NCBI RefSeq assembly: GCF_036812735.1
Contig: NZ_CP117523.1
Location: forward strand, 2,356,001-2,420,000
Reading direction: 5' to 3'
DNA length: 64,000 nt
Source: Terrisporobacter glycolicus ATCC 14880 = DSM 1288
GTDB lineage: Bacteria; Bacillota; Clostridia; Peptostreptococcales; Peptostreptococcaceae
The position numbers and the translations under genes were made by a program. Below, piece by piece: positions 53,998-62,791 of this stretch. Every line of letters starts with the position of its first letter. The first letter of the stretch is position 1. The notes below the pieces were generated by a model, which saw only the letters and a program-made list of their open reading frames with translations, made no database searches and had not been told where the DNA came from.

Positions 53998-54792
53998 CTA
54001 TTTATCTCTCCTGTGAGTTAGGCTTCCTCTATTCTTAACAAAAAGTATTTCAGCCATTATTCCAAAAGCTATCTCTTCCACATCATTGGATGAAATATTT
54101 ATACCAACAGGAGCATAAACATTATCTAGTTTTTCTTCATTTACATTTTCTTCAATTAAAGTCTCTTTAACCTTAATCCATTTTTTTCTACTACCTATCA
54201 TACCTATATAGTTGGCATTTCTATTTATTACACTTCTTAAACTTATAAGATCACCTTCATAGCCTCTGGTAGCTATAATAACATAAGTATTATCGTTAAT
54301 TTCCATATCTCCAACTATTTTAGCTATATCTCCAGCATAAACCTCATCTGCATTTTCAAATCTATCATTATTTGCAAACTCTTCTCTATCATCTACTACA
54401 ACAGTGTAAAAGTCTAAATTTTTAGCTATTTTAAATAGTGCCAAACCTATATGTCCACCGCCTATTATTAAAAGTTTAGGCTTTGGTTTAAATACTTTTA
54501 TATATCCATAAGCAGTTCCACCACATTGCATACCTAAATTTCCAGAATTATTTAAAGTATATTCAAAGTTACAATCTCCCTCGGTTTTCAAACATTCCAT
54601 ACATTTATTTATAACTTTATGCTCTATCATTCCACCACCAACAGTGCCCATAACATTACCACCTTCAAATACTGCTATGGTTGCTCCCATTTTACCAGGA
54701 GTAGATCCTATTGTTTTTGTTATTGTGGCAAAAGCCACTTTGTATCCTTTTTTCACTTCATTGTATATTTGTTTTAATAAAATTTCGTCCAT
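53998..54792 (-). CDS. XdhC/CoxI family maturation protein
   Basis: 264 residues. The N-terminal XdhC_CoxI domain has KVAFATITKTIGSTPGKMGA, GTVGGGMIEH and the conserved cysteine in GMQCGGTAYGYIKV. The C-terminal Rossmann domain (LLIIGGGHIGLALFKIA; IGMIGSRKKW) follows. These proteins bind and protect the molybdenum cofactor and deliver it in sulfurated (or selenated) form to the hydroxylase. It is the last gene of the cluster; its start overlaps the YqeB stop region with no gap. It is distinct from the hydroxylase 2Fe-2S subunit, which is also called XdhC in some naming systems. Confidence 0.88.
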   Translation of the reverse strand: MDEILLKQIYNEVKKGYKVAFATITKTIGSTPGKMGATIAVFEGGNVMGTVGGGMIEHKVINKCMECLKTEGDCNFEYTLNNSGNLGMQCGGTAYGYIKVFKPKPKLLIIGGGHIGLALFKIAKNLDFYTVVVDDREEFANNDRFENADEVYAGDIAKIVGDMEINDNTYVIIATRGYEGDLISLRSVINRNANYIGMIGSRKKWIKVKETLIEENVNEEKLDNVYAPVGINISSNDVEEIAFGIMAEILFVKNRGSLTHRRDK

Positions 54793-55620
54793 TTATCTAC
54801 CCTCATGTCTTTGTTTCATATATAATATAGCTTCTAACACTCCACCAGCTATTGTTCTAGCTTTATCAGAAATGGTATAAGAATTTTTGACTTCTTCTAT
54901 ACGTGGATCAATATCAGCTATTTTTAATCTTTCTTTTATCTTACTTTTGTCTCTAATTATTCCTCTCAAAACTCCATCTATTGTAGCTTTTACTTCAGTT
55001 ATAGTTTCGTTTTCAGCATTAATTATTTTAGCTATAACTTCTCCTTTTTTTACTATAGCACCAATTTCTTTAATATTTGATATTATCCCTGATGATGGTG
55101 AATATATTACTCTATCTTTGCTTACTCCTTTTACATACCCAGGTATACCTGTGTTGGCAATGGCATATCCTTTTTCTATTATTCTTCCTAAGTCATGACC
55201 TCTCAGAGTTTCTATTACTATGTCCACATCTTCTCCTGCACAAAACCCCGGTCCTAATGCTATGGTTATTGGCGCCATATCCTTTTTTGTCCCTAAATTT
55301 TTTTTTGCTAATATGGCATCTACTAATACCAATGGTCTCAATTTTTCAATATATTCACCAGATGGATCTATAATCACAGGAATGTTATTTCTATCTAAGA
55401 TATTATATACTTCCTCTAAATTATTTGCTTTTTCACATATAACATTTTCCACAACAATTTTATTTTCGTATACGGCTTCACTAAAACAAACTGACCGTCT
55501 TATGGCAGATGGGTTTTCTATTTCTAGAATTACTATTTTAAATCCACATCTATGAAGCTTGTGTATTGTTCCCGTGGCTATGTCTCCACCACCCCTAATT
55601 ACTATTAAGTCCTTTTTCAT
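54793..55620 (-). CDS. yqeB: Selenium-dependent molybdenum hydroxylase system protein, YqeB/EF2563 family
   Basis: 275 residues. The N-terminal IRGGGDIATGTIHKLHRCGF, NPSAIRRSVCFSEAV and the central ITIALGPGFCAGEDVDIVIE and ETLRGHDLGRIIEKG are the family features. A biotinyl-lipoyl-like hammerhead region follows (SPSSGIISNIKEIGAIVKKG). Families of this kind occur only with selenium-dependent molybdenum hydroxylases, so it is a marker for the labile-selenium cofactor in this cluster. Its start overlaps the MocA-like gene by 26 bp. Confidence 0.88.
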   Translation of the reverse strand: MKKDLIVIRGGGDIATGTIHKLHRCGFKIVILEIENPSAIRRSVCFSEAVYENKIVVENVICEKANNLEEVYNILDRNNIPVIIDPSGEYIEKLRPLVLVDAILAKKNLGTKKDMAPITIALGPGFCAGEDVDIVIETLRGHDLGRIIEKGYAIANTGIPGYVKGVSKDRVIYSPSSGIISNIKEIGAIVKKGEVIAKIINAENETITEVKATIDGVLRGIIRDKSKIKERLKIADIDPRIEEVKNSYTISDKARTIAGGVLEAILYMKQRHEGR

Positions 55621-56203
55621 TTTCTGACCTTCTTCTTAAAAGATTATTAAAATCATCTATATTATCTATATCAAATAGAGTATTTTCACTAACATTAACA
55701 TATTTTATTTTGTGTGAAGATTTTATGATACTTTTACCACCTTTATCTCCTTTTAAATTTAACAACTGTTCTTTATATGCACTTGGATATATGACTGGGT
55801 TTCCGCTACTATCTTTATACGTTGGTATAACAATGTAATCTGTATCTTCTTTGAAAACTTTTATTAGCTTTTCCGTATCCTGTTTATTTATAAGAGGCTG
55901 ATCTCCAACAAAAAACATATATCCTTCACAATAATCACAGTTTTTCACTCCTAATTTTATAGATTCACTTTGACCTTTATTGGGAAACATATTACTTACT
56001 ATTTTATAATTTAATTTTTCTCCAAACTCTTTTATTTCTTCATATTGAGTAACTAATATTTTCTGCTTAAAATCACATTCTGATATTATATTTAAAGTAT
56101 ACTCAATTAAAAACTTATTATTGTACTTCATAAGAAGTTTGTTTTGACCCATACGTCTTGAAAATCCTGAGGCCATAATTATTGCTGAAATCAAGCTTAT
56201 CAT
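55595..56203 (-). CDS. mocA: Molybdenum cofactor nucleotidyltransferase (MocA-like)
   Basis: 202 residues, GT-A fold nucleotidyltransferase. The N-terminal loop is AIIMASGFSRRMGQNKLLMK, and the metal-binding segment is FFVGDQPLINKQD, with the family region SGNPVIYPSAYKEQLLNLKG. MocA attaches CMP to molybdopterin to form the dinucleotide cofactor used by hydroxylases of the xanthine dehydrogenase family. It lies between the small acidic membrane protein and YqeB genes. Confidence 0.87.
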   Translation of the reverse strand: MISLISAIIMASGFSRRMGQNKLLMKYNNKFLIEYTLNIISECDFKQKILVTQYEEIKEFGEKLNYKIVSNMFPNKGQSESIKLGVKNCDYCEGYMFFVGDQPLINKQDTEKLIKVFKEDTDYIVIPTYKDSSGNPVIYPSAYKEQLLNLKGDKGGKSIIKSSHKIKYVNVSENTLFDIDNIDDFNNLLRRRSENEKGLNSN

Positions 56204-56230
56204 CCTTTTTGTTAATTCATTAAAAATGTT

Positions 56231-56578
56231 TTAATAGTCTTCATTTGTGTAAGTATCAGTATGAGGATTTTCGTCTTCATTTATATACTCATTATTTTCA
56301 TTACTATTATCTAAATCTTCATTATTGTCCATGTCTTCATTATCATCTGTGTCTTGATTATCGTGTATATCTTCGTAATTATTCATGTACTCTTCTAATA
56401 CATAATATTTTTCATAATACTCATCTGTACTATCAATTTTTACAGCTAAATTTAAAAATACTGCCAATATTATTAACCCTGCTATATAATATGCAAAATA
56501 CACATTCTTATCTTTGTTATAGTTTTGTGAACTGTTCAAATTTTTAGTAGCTATATTATTATTTACCTTATTATTCAT
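56231..56578 (-). CDS. Small membrane protein with a long acidic Asp/Asn/Glu tail
   Basis: 115 residues. An Asn/Lys-rich N-terminus (1-25) and one membrane helix (about 28-47) are followed by a tail of about 65 residues made mostly of D, E and N (for example DDNEDMDNNEDLDNSNENNE). The tail has imperfect short repeats at the DNA level and carries strong negative charge, so it could bind divalent cations. No family is recognised. It sits inside the hydroxylase maturation operon, between YqeC and MocA, with a 190-bp gap before it, so it may have its own promoter. Confidence 0.6.
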   Translation of the reverse strand: MNNKVNNNIATKNLNSSQNYNKDKNVYFAYYIAGLIILAVFLNLAVKIDSTDEYYEKYYVLEEYMNNYEDIHDNQDTDDNEDMDNNEDLDNSNENNEYINEDENPHTDTYTNEDY

Positions 56579-56771
56579 TTCATAATTCTCCTAAAATCAT
56601 TATTTTTCCAAAAAGCTATTCTTCTTCTAATAAGAATACAGATACTAGTTTATAAGCTTCTAATTTTATACTACTACACATTTGAATATATTTTCTATAT
56701 TTATACAATATTTCATAATTTTCTAAGTTCTTTATAACAGTATACTTCTATATTGGGTAGTATGTTTACTC

Positions 56772-57527
56772 TTAACCTAAAAATTCATTTTGTAGTATGC
56801 TTCCATATACAAATTTATTAATATAGGATGAATTTTCATCTTTTATTTTATTTGTAAGCAAAACAGAATTTCTTTTATCTCTTATGCCTTCTACTTTATT
56901 AATTAATAAAATTTTTTCTCCTTCAGAGAATTTAAATAATCCACTTTTATTTAAGATAAGATTTTTTAAATGTTTTATTTTTACTTTTTGCGATTCTTCA
57001 TCATTTATAATCTCCAAAAATTCATCTAGTCTATGAATATTGTCTTCATTAATATTTAATCCTATAGTTTTAATATCTACTACTCCTACAGTTTTTGTAG
57101 TTTTATCATAAACAACAGGCTCCGAATCTTTCCATCCTTTTAGTGGCTTTTCCTTTGAACCATCACTTTCTATTATTACTATATCAAAGTAAGGTATTAT
57201 TTTATCTAATACTCCAAAGCTTAAACCTTTTATCTTAAGCTTATTTGCCACTGTGTTATTTGCTATTTTGTTTCCTATCACATAAACTCCATTGTTACTT
57301 TTTTCTATTAGTTTTTTATAATTCTCATCTTTTATTTCACTTAGCATAATCATCTTGTCATAAAACTTTCCACTTGGAACGTATATATTTGTCGTTGTTG
57401 TAACTAACACCTTATAATTTTTTCTAAGTAAAGAGGAAGCAGAGAACATCAAAGATGTTTTTCCCCCTGCTCCCACAATAGTTATTATGTCTTTATTTTT
57501 TATATCAAAAGCGTCAATTAAGTTCAT
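56772..57527 (-). CDS. yqeC: Selenium-dependent hydroxylase accessory protein YqeC
   Basis: 251 residues. The N-terminal P-loop-like VGAGGKTSLMFSASSLLRK, then TTTTNIYVPSGKFYD, the central VVIIESDGSKEKPLKGW and the C-terminal LINKVEG match the YqeC family, found only with selenium-dependent molybdenum hydroxylases. Its biochemical role is not settled; ATP-dependent cofactor maturation is assumed. It starts with the TAATG overlap at the end of the catalytic subunit gene. Confidence 0.85.
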   Translation of the reverse strand: MNLIDAFDIKNKDIITIVGAGGKTSLMFSASSLLRKNYKVLVTTTTNIYVPSGKFYDKMIMLSEIKDENYKKLIEKSNNGVYVIGNKIANNTVANKLKIKGLSFGVLDKIIPYFDIVIIESDGSKEKPLKGWKDSEPVVYDKTTKTVGVVDIKTIGLNINEDNIHRLDEFLEIINDEESQKVKIKHLKNLILNKSGLFKFSEGEKILLINKVEGIRDKRNSVLLTNKIKDENSSYINKFVYGSILQNEFLG

Positions 57528-59800
57528 TACTTTTCCATCATGGCCATAAATACTTTTTCTGGTGTCATAGGTAAAGTATTTAGATTTATGCCTATACCAT
57601 TATAAATTGCATTTTCTATTGCTGGACATGGTGTATTTACAACAACTTCACCTACAGATTTTGCACCAAATGGCCCCGTTGGCTCATAGCTTTCTTCAAA
57701 ATCTACTACTATATTGCCCACATCTTTTCTAGTTGGTATTTTATATTGCATAAATGTATTAGATGCTAATTCACCTTTACTTGTATAAACAACTTCTTCA
57801 TATAATGCCATACCTATACCTTGAGCTATTCCACCTTCTACTTGTATTTTTGCTAAGTTTTTGTTTATTACTGTTCCACAGTCAACTACTGCCACATAGT
57901 CTATTATATCAACTTTTCCAGTTTCTTTATCTATTTCTGTTTCCACAAATCCTGCTATAAATGGTGGTGGCGAAACTGGACTTCCATGAGTAGCATATCC
58001 TATTAGTTGGTTTTTATTAGGTCCAACAGTCACGTCTACTGCTAATTCAAATACTGATATGGATTTATCTCCATCCAGTGACTTTACAAAATTTCCGTCA
58101 AACTCCACATCTTCTTTATTAAGTCCTAATCTTTCTGAACCAAGATTTACTATCTTATTTTTTAGTTCTGTTGCAGCTTTTACTACAGCCATACCTGTAA
58201 CATAAGTAGTACTTGATGCATAAGAACCTGGATCATATGGTGAAGAATCTGTATCTGCCGAGTTTACTACTATTTTGTCCATTGTAGTTTCTAAAATTTC
58301 CGCACACATTTGAGCAAGGATAGTATCACTCCCTGTTCCCATATCTGTAGAACCAGTAAGTAATGTGTAGTTCCCATCATCATTTAATTTTATTTCTATG
58401 GATGCTGTGTCTATTCCTGCTATTCCAGAGCCCTGCATAGTAAGTGCCATTCCAACACTTCTTACTTTTGTAGGAGATATTTCTCTAGATGGATATTTTT
58501 CATCCCATTTTATAAGTTCTTTACCTTTTTTAATACATCTATCTAATGCAACACTATTTAAGTGCTTATCATAAGCTGGAGATATCTCTCCTTCTTTTAT
58601 TATGTTTTTAAGCCTAACATCTACTGGATCCATATTTAATTTAGTTGCTAACTTATTTATAGTTGCTTCAACTGCAAAACATCCTTGAGTAGCTCCATAT
58701 CCTCTAAATGCTCCTGATGGCGTTTTATTAGTATATACTACATTTCCTTTAAATCTAGCAGCTTTTAACTTTCCATACATAGGCATAGTTTTTTCTCCAA
58801 CTAGTCCAAATGTAGTAGAAGCATGTTCTCCATATGCTCCTGTATCTGATAGAGCATCTATATCTATAACTTTTATTGTTCCATCTTTATCTGCCCCAAC
58901 TTTTACATTTAGTTTCATTGCATGTCTAGATGTTGTACATGTAAAAGTTTCTTTTCTATCATATATTATTTTGGCTGGTTTTCCTGTTTTTAAAGTAACT
59001 AATGCAGAAAATATTTCCACACATGCCGTTTGTTTACCACCAAAACCTCCACCTATTCTTGGCTTAATAACTCTCACTTTGCTTGATGGTATATCTAAAG
59101 CCCTTGCTACATGTCTTCTTACATGAAAAGGTATTTGTGTAGAACTTACTACAACCAATCTTCCCATATGATCTAAGTAGTTGTAAGCTCTATAAGTTTC
59201 CATCATCCCATGAGATTGTGCTTGAGTATAATATGTGTCTTCTACAACTATATCACATTTTGATAATTCTTCTTCTATATTGCCTTTTTCATATAAATGT
59301 TTAGATACTATATTTCTCTCTCTTTCCATTCCTATATCAAAGTTACAATGTAAATCATCTGTATGTACTATACTTTCATTGTCTATAGCTTTTTCCATGT
59401 CCATTACTGGAGTTAATACATTGTACTTAACTTTTATCATCCTCATAGCTTTTATTGCAGTTTTTTCGTCTTTTGCTGCTATTATAGCTACTTCATCTCC
59501 CACATATCTTACTGTTTTATCTAATATTAATCTGTCGTAAGGAGATGGTTCTGGAAATGATTGCCCTGCTAAAGTAAATTTATTTTGTGGAACATCTTTG
59601 TATGTTAAAACACATTCAACTCCGGGTACCATCATGGCTCTTTTTATATCTATTTCTTCTATAACTGCATAAGGATGTGGACTTCTAAGTATTTTAACTA
59701 CTAAGGCTTCCTTAGCTGCTAAATCATCTGTGTATACTGGTTTACCAGTAGCTATTGACATTCCATCTATTTTTTCTATGCCTTTACCTACTATTTTCAT
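57527..59800 (-). CDS. xdhA: Molybdenum hydroxylase catalytic subunit (selenium-dependent xanthine/purine dehydrogenase type)
   Basis: 757 residues, the usual size for a separate large subunit. It starts with the a/b hammerhead (IDGMSIATGKPVYTDDL; RSPHPYAVIEEID). The molybdopterin-binding domains have IGGGFGGKQ, GAFRGYGATQGCFAVE and TGSTDMGTGSD, and the catalytic glutamate is in GPFGAKSVGEVVVN. It hydroxylates a heterocycle such as xanthine, hypoxanthine or a related purine. The exact substrate is not proven. Together with YqeB/YqeC it belongs to the selenium-dependent group. It is third in the operon after the FAD and 2Fe-2S subunits. Confidence 0.92.
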   Translation of the reverse strand: MKIVGKGIEKIDGMSIATGKPVYTDDLAAKEALVVKILRSPHPYAVIEEIDIKRAMMVPGVECVLTYKDVPQNKFTLAGQSFPEPSPYDRLILDKTVRYVGDEVAIIAAKDEKTAIKAMRMIKVKYNVLTPVMDMEKAIDNESIVHTDDLHCNFDIGMERERNIVSKHLYEKGNIEEELSKCDIVVEDTYYTQAQSHGMMETYRAYNYLDHMGRLVVVSSTQIPFHVRRHVARALDIPSSKVRVIKPRIGGGFGGKQTACVEIFSALVTLKTGKPAKIIYDRKETFTCTTSRHAMKLNVKVGADKDGTIKVIDIDALSDTGAYGEHASTTFGLVGEKTMPMYGKLKAARFKGNVVYTNKTPSGAFRGYGATQGCFAVEATINKLATKLNMDPVDVRLKNIIKEGEISPAYDKHLNSVALDRCIKKGKELIKWDEKYPSREISPTKVRSVGMALTMQGSGIAGIDTASIEIKLNDDGNYTLLTGSTDMGTGSDTILAQMCAEILETTMDKIVVNSADTDSSPYDPGSYASSTTYVTGMAVVKAATELKNKIVNLGSERLGLNKEDVEFDGNFVKSLDGDKSISVFELAVDVTVGPNKNQLIGYATHGSPVSPPPFIAGFVETEIDKETGKVDIIDYVAVVDCGTVINKNLAKIQVEGGIAQGIGMALYEEVVYTSKGELASNTFMQYKIPTRKDVGNIVVDFEESYEPTGPFGAKSVGEVVVNTPCPAIENAIYNGIGINLNTLPMTPEKVFMAMMEK

Positions 59801-59801
59801 A

Positions 59802-60251
59802 TTACTTTACCCCCATATATGTCTTTATTGCTCTAAGTTGGCCCATATATCCTGTACATCTACATAGATTTCCAGTTAAATAATGTTTTATTTCTTCTTC
59901 ACTTGGATTTTCTAACTCTCTTTTCATAGCTATTACAGTCATTATAAATCCTGGTGAACAGAAACCACATTGCTCTGCACCTTCTTTTACAAGTATCTCA
60001 GCAAATTCACTTGCTTCTTCTTGTAAACCTTCTATTGTTGTAATATTTTTTTTATTAGCTCTTACAGATAATGTTGAACATGATAAAGCTGGTTTTCCAT
60101 CTATCCATATACTACATAGACCACAACATCCTGTGTCACAACCTCTTTTTACACTTAGATTTCCTACTCTTCTTAGTGTATCTACTAAATATTCGTCAGC
60201 TTCCACATCTATATCAACTTTTTTTCCATTTACATTCATTGTGATTAACAT
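59802..60251 (-). CDS. xdhC: Molybdenum hydroxylase 2Fe-2S subunit
   Basis: 149 residues. An N-terminal plant-type [2Fe-2S] domain has the cysteines in KRGCDTGCCGLCSIW and PALSC. The C-terminal all-helical [2Fe-2S] domain has EQCGFCSPGFIM and NLCRCTGYMGQL. Electrons go from the molybdenum site through both clusters to FAD. The 2Fe-2S gene starts 7 bp inside the FAD subunit gene and ends 1 bp before the catalytic subunit gene. GGAGG lies 7 bp before the ATG. Confidence 0.92.
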   Translation of the reverse strand: MLITMNVNGKKVDIDVEADEYLVDTLRRVGNLSVKRGCDTGCCGLCSIWIDGKPALSCSTLSVRANKKNITTIEGLQEEASEFAEILVKEGAEQCGFCSPGFIMTVIAMKRELENPSEEEIKHYLTGNLCRCTGYMGQLRAIKTYMGVK

Positions 60252-61039
60252 GATGATACCTCCATTAAAGCGTTTTTAACTAATGATTTACATATAGCTT
60301 TTCTGTATTCCTTGCTAGCTCTTATATTTGAACCAAATACTAATTCTTCAGCAGCTATTTCACTTGCTTTTATTATATTTTCTTCATTTAATTCGTTCTC
60401 TGATAAAAACTCGCTTGCTTTATAAGCCACAGTTGCTCTTTGAGGTCTAGCTCCTACACATATTTTTAAGTTATCATCTTCTTTAGATACAGCTGCATTT
60501 AATATAGGGTAATCACTTCTTGAATTTCTCATACATTTATATATAGCATTTGTATCGTTTTTCTTTATATATAATTTAACTAGTATATCCTTTTCATATT
60601 TTTTATTAAGGAATTCTTCTAACAGTATTCTTCCTCCATTATATAACTCTACTTCTGTTTGTAGCGCAAGTAAACCTACAATTAAGTCAGAGAAACCATA
60701 TCTAGAGAATACACTTCCTCCAACAGTTACTACATTTCTAAATTGAACACCTATTATATCCCTAACTGCCTTTGGTAAAATTCCATCAAAGTATTTATTT
60801 AATATAGGACTAACTTCTAAATCTCTTAGTGTAGTCATAGCTCCTATTTCTATATAATCTGAACTTTCTTCTATAATATTTAAGTTTAAGGCAGACAAAT
60901 CTATCCCAGTACCTATTCTTTTTTTCCCCATTCTAAGGAAAGCACTACCTCCTATAACTATATTGTTTTTTCTTTTTGTAAGTATCTCATAAGCTTCTTC
61001 AAGTGACTGAGGTTGCACTAATTCCATTAGTGTAAACAT
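60245..61039 (-). CDS. xdhB: Molybdenum hydroxylase FAD subunit
   Basis: 264 residues with the CO dehydrogenase flavoprotein/VAO-type FAD domain. FAD phosphate loops are in IVIGGSAFLRMGKKRIGTGI and TVGGSVFSRYG, followed by the C-terminal CVGARPQRATVAYKA. It passes electrons from the 2Fe-2S subunit to NAD or another acceptor. The ATG at 61039 is chosen because GGGAGG lies upstream of it; an earlier ATG at 61054 overlaps that site. It is the first gene of the operon. Confidence 0.9.
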   Translation of the reverse strand: MFTLMELVQPQSLEEAYEILTKRKNNIVIGGSAFLRMGKKRIGTGIDLSALNLNIIEESSDYIEIGAMTTLRDLEVSPILNKYFDGILPKAVRDIIGVQFRNVVTVGGSVFSRYGFSDLIVGLLALQTEVELYNGGRILLEEFLNKKYEKDILVKLYIKKNDTNAIYKCMRNSRSDYPILNAAVSKEDDNLKICVGARPQRATVAYKASEFLSENELNEENIIKASEIAAEELVFGSNIRASKEYRKAICKSLVKNALMEVSSC

Positions 61040-61090
61040 AATACTTCCTCCCATAAAATATATTTTGTCATTATAATTTTAACCTTGTAT

Positions 61091-61170
61091 ATTATATCAT
61101 AACTAGCTATTTTTTTCTAAACATTTTATTGTTTTTTTAAAATAATGTTCGTATTTATAAACATTTTATT
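61091..61170 (-). promoter_or_regulatory. Promoter region of the molybdenum hydroxylase operon with a PurR-box match
   Basis: TATAAT (61091-61096) with a weak -35. About 50 bp upstream, AATACGAACATT (minus strand, 61144-61155) matches the AWWWCGAACWWT PurBox exactly. The 13-bp sequence TAAACATTTTATT (plus strand) occurs twice, at 61118-61130 and 61158-61170, 40 bp apart. Purine control of the operon is plausible. Confidence 0.5.
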
Positions 61171-61180
61171 ATCCTAATAA

Positions 61181-61216
61181 AAAAAGACATATAAGAATTT
61201 CTTATACATCTTTTTT
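61181..61216 (-). terminator. Rho-independent terminator after the purine permease
   Basis: Stem AAAAAGACATATAAG/CTTATACATCTTTTTT with one mismatch. It separates the permease transcript from the hydroxylase operon. Confidence 0.75.
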
Positions 61217-61220
61217 CTAT

Positions 61221-62543
61221 TTATGCAGTAAGTGCTTTTTCTTCGCACATGTCTTCTTTAGGTAAAACCATATTAAGTATTACTGCTAGTATGGCAGGTA
61301 ATACAGTTTTAGATTCTCCAAATATTAATTGTATAGACTCTGGAAAAGCATCAAAGAATCCTGGAACATAAGCAACTCCAAGTCCTAATCCTAATGACAC
61401 AGCAATTATCATTGCATTTCTTTCAGTTAATTTATCAGTAGTTATAAGTCTTATACCACTTACTACTATCATAGAGAACATTACTATAGAAGCTCCTCCC
61501 AATACACTAGCTGGCATTAAAGATATAAGAGCTCCTACTTTTGGGAATATACCTGCTATTATTAATATGAAAGCTCCTGTAGCAACAACAAATCTATTAA
61601 CTATTTTTGTCATAGCTACTATACCAACATTTTGACCAAAAGACGTATTTGGAAGTACATTAAATATAGCTCCTAAGAAACTTCCTATACCATCTGCTAA
61701 AACCGCTCCAATTATTTCTTTCTCACTAGCTTCACGATCAAGACCAGAGTTTGCAATGGCCGTTGTATCTCCTATAGTTTCTACTGTTGAAACCATATAT
61801 ACAAATATCATTGCTATTATAGCATCCATATGGAATGAAAATCCTAATTGGAATGGTACTGGTACAGATACAAATGCTGCCTGAGATAAAGAAGAAAAAT
61901 CTATTTTACCCATAGGTATAGCTACTAAGTATCCAACTATTAATCCGATAAGTACTGATGATATACTAAGCATTCCTTTAGTATATTGTTTAAAAAATAT
62001 AACTGTTATAAGTACGATTGTTCCTAAAAATAAATTTGATGGTGAAGCAAAGTCGGCTGCTCCTACACCACCTGCAAAATAATTAACTCCAGTTGGTAAA
62101 AGTGCGATTCCCATAGTTAAAACTACTATCCCTGTAACTACTGGCGGGAAATATTTTCTTATATGCTTTAATACTAATCCACCCACTAATATCTGAAATA
62201 GTGCTCCTATTAAGCAAGCTCCTAATATTCCCTCTATCCCATATTTAACACCTATTGCTGTAGCAGCAGGTACAAAACCAAAACTAGTTCCCATTACTAT
62301 AGGAAGCTTTGCTCCTATTGGCCCAAGTGGATAACATTGTATTAATGTTACTATACCAGATACAAACATGGCACATTGTATTAACAATGCCTTTGTAGAT
62401 GCATCCAGGCTTAAAACATTTGAAATTATTATAAGTGGCGTAACATTTCCTACAAACATTGCCAAGATATGTTGCAAACCTAACGGTATTGCTTCTGTTA
62501 ATTTAGGTCTTCCGTCTAGCTGATAAATTACTTTCTTGTTCAT
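61221..62543 (-). CDS. NCS2 family nucleobase permease, xanthine/uric acid type
   Basis: 440 residues with about 12-14 membrane helices. The NCS2 signature is QNVGIVAMTK (the Q-N-V-G form is typical of purine carriers), and the core has GTSFGFVPAA and STVETIGDTTAIANSGLD. Proton- or Na+-linked uptake of xanthine, hypoxanthine or urate is expected. It has its own promoter and terminator, upstream of the hydroxylase genes in the same direction, so uptake and hydroxylation of purines are probably linked. No purine riboswitch is present in its leader. Confidence 0.9.
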   Translation of the reverse strand: MNKKVIYQLDGRPKLTEAIPLGLQHILAMFVGNVTPLIIISNVLSLDASTKALLIQCAMFVSGIVTLIQCYPLGPIGAKLPIVMGTSFGFVPAATAIGVKYGIEGILGACLIGALFQILVGGLVLKHIRKYFPPVVTGIVVLTMGIALLPTGVNYFAGGVGAADFASPSNLFLGTIVLITVIFFKQYTKGMLSISSVLIGLIVGYLVAIPMGKIDFSSLSQAAFVSVPVPFQLGFSFHMDAIIAMIFVYMVSTVETIGDTTAIANSGLDREASEKEIIGAVLADGIGSFLGAIFNVLPNTSFGQNVGIVAMTKIVNRFVVATGAFILIIAGIFPKVGALISLMPASVLGGASIVMFSMIVVSGIRLITTDKLTERNAMIIAVSLGLGLGVAYVPGFFDAFPESIQLIFGESKTVLPAILAVILNMVLPKEDMCEEKALTA

Positions 62544-62586
62544 AAAACTCTCCCCTAATCAAAACTAAATTATATATTTTCATATT

Positions 62587-62653
62587 ATCGTTCGTCTTTT
62601 CAGTTTTAATTATATACGCTACTCCAAATTTTTACAAGTTTTTTACGAACTTT
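62587..62653 (-). promoter_or_regulatory. Promoter of the purine permease flanked by two PurBox-like sites
   Basis: TTGTAA (62632-62637) and TATAAT (62609-62614) with a 17-bp spacer on the minus strand. TTTACGAACTTT (62642-62653, plus strand, 11 of 12 match) lies upstream, and AAGACGAACGAT (62587-62598, minus strand, 10 of 12 match) lies downstream. The two face each other about 55 bp apart. Confidence 0.5.
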
Positions 62654-62711
62654 TTTTTATTTTTTTTATTTTTCATGCGATTTTCACCTTATATTTTATA
62701 CTACATAATAA

Positions 62712-62740
62712 AAAAATCACCTCATAAAGAGGTGATTTTT
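62712..62740 (-). terminator. Rho-independent terminator after the cell wall hydrolase
   Basis: 12-bp perfect stem AAAAATCACCTC and complement with a 5-nt loop, then TTTTT on the minus strand. Confidence 0.75.
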
Positions 62741-62791
62741 GACAAATACACATATTTTTAAATCTACTACTACCTTTTAAATAACACTAAT

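Noticed and set aside
54887-55555. Plus-strand frames opposite the YqeB gene
   Set aside because: They are antisense to a well-supported coding region and have no family features.
62544-62700. Purine riboswitch in the permease leader
   Set aside because: The distance from promoter to start is too short, and the conserved purine-aptamer loops are not present.
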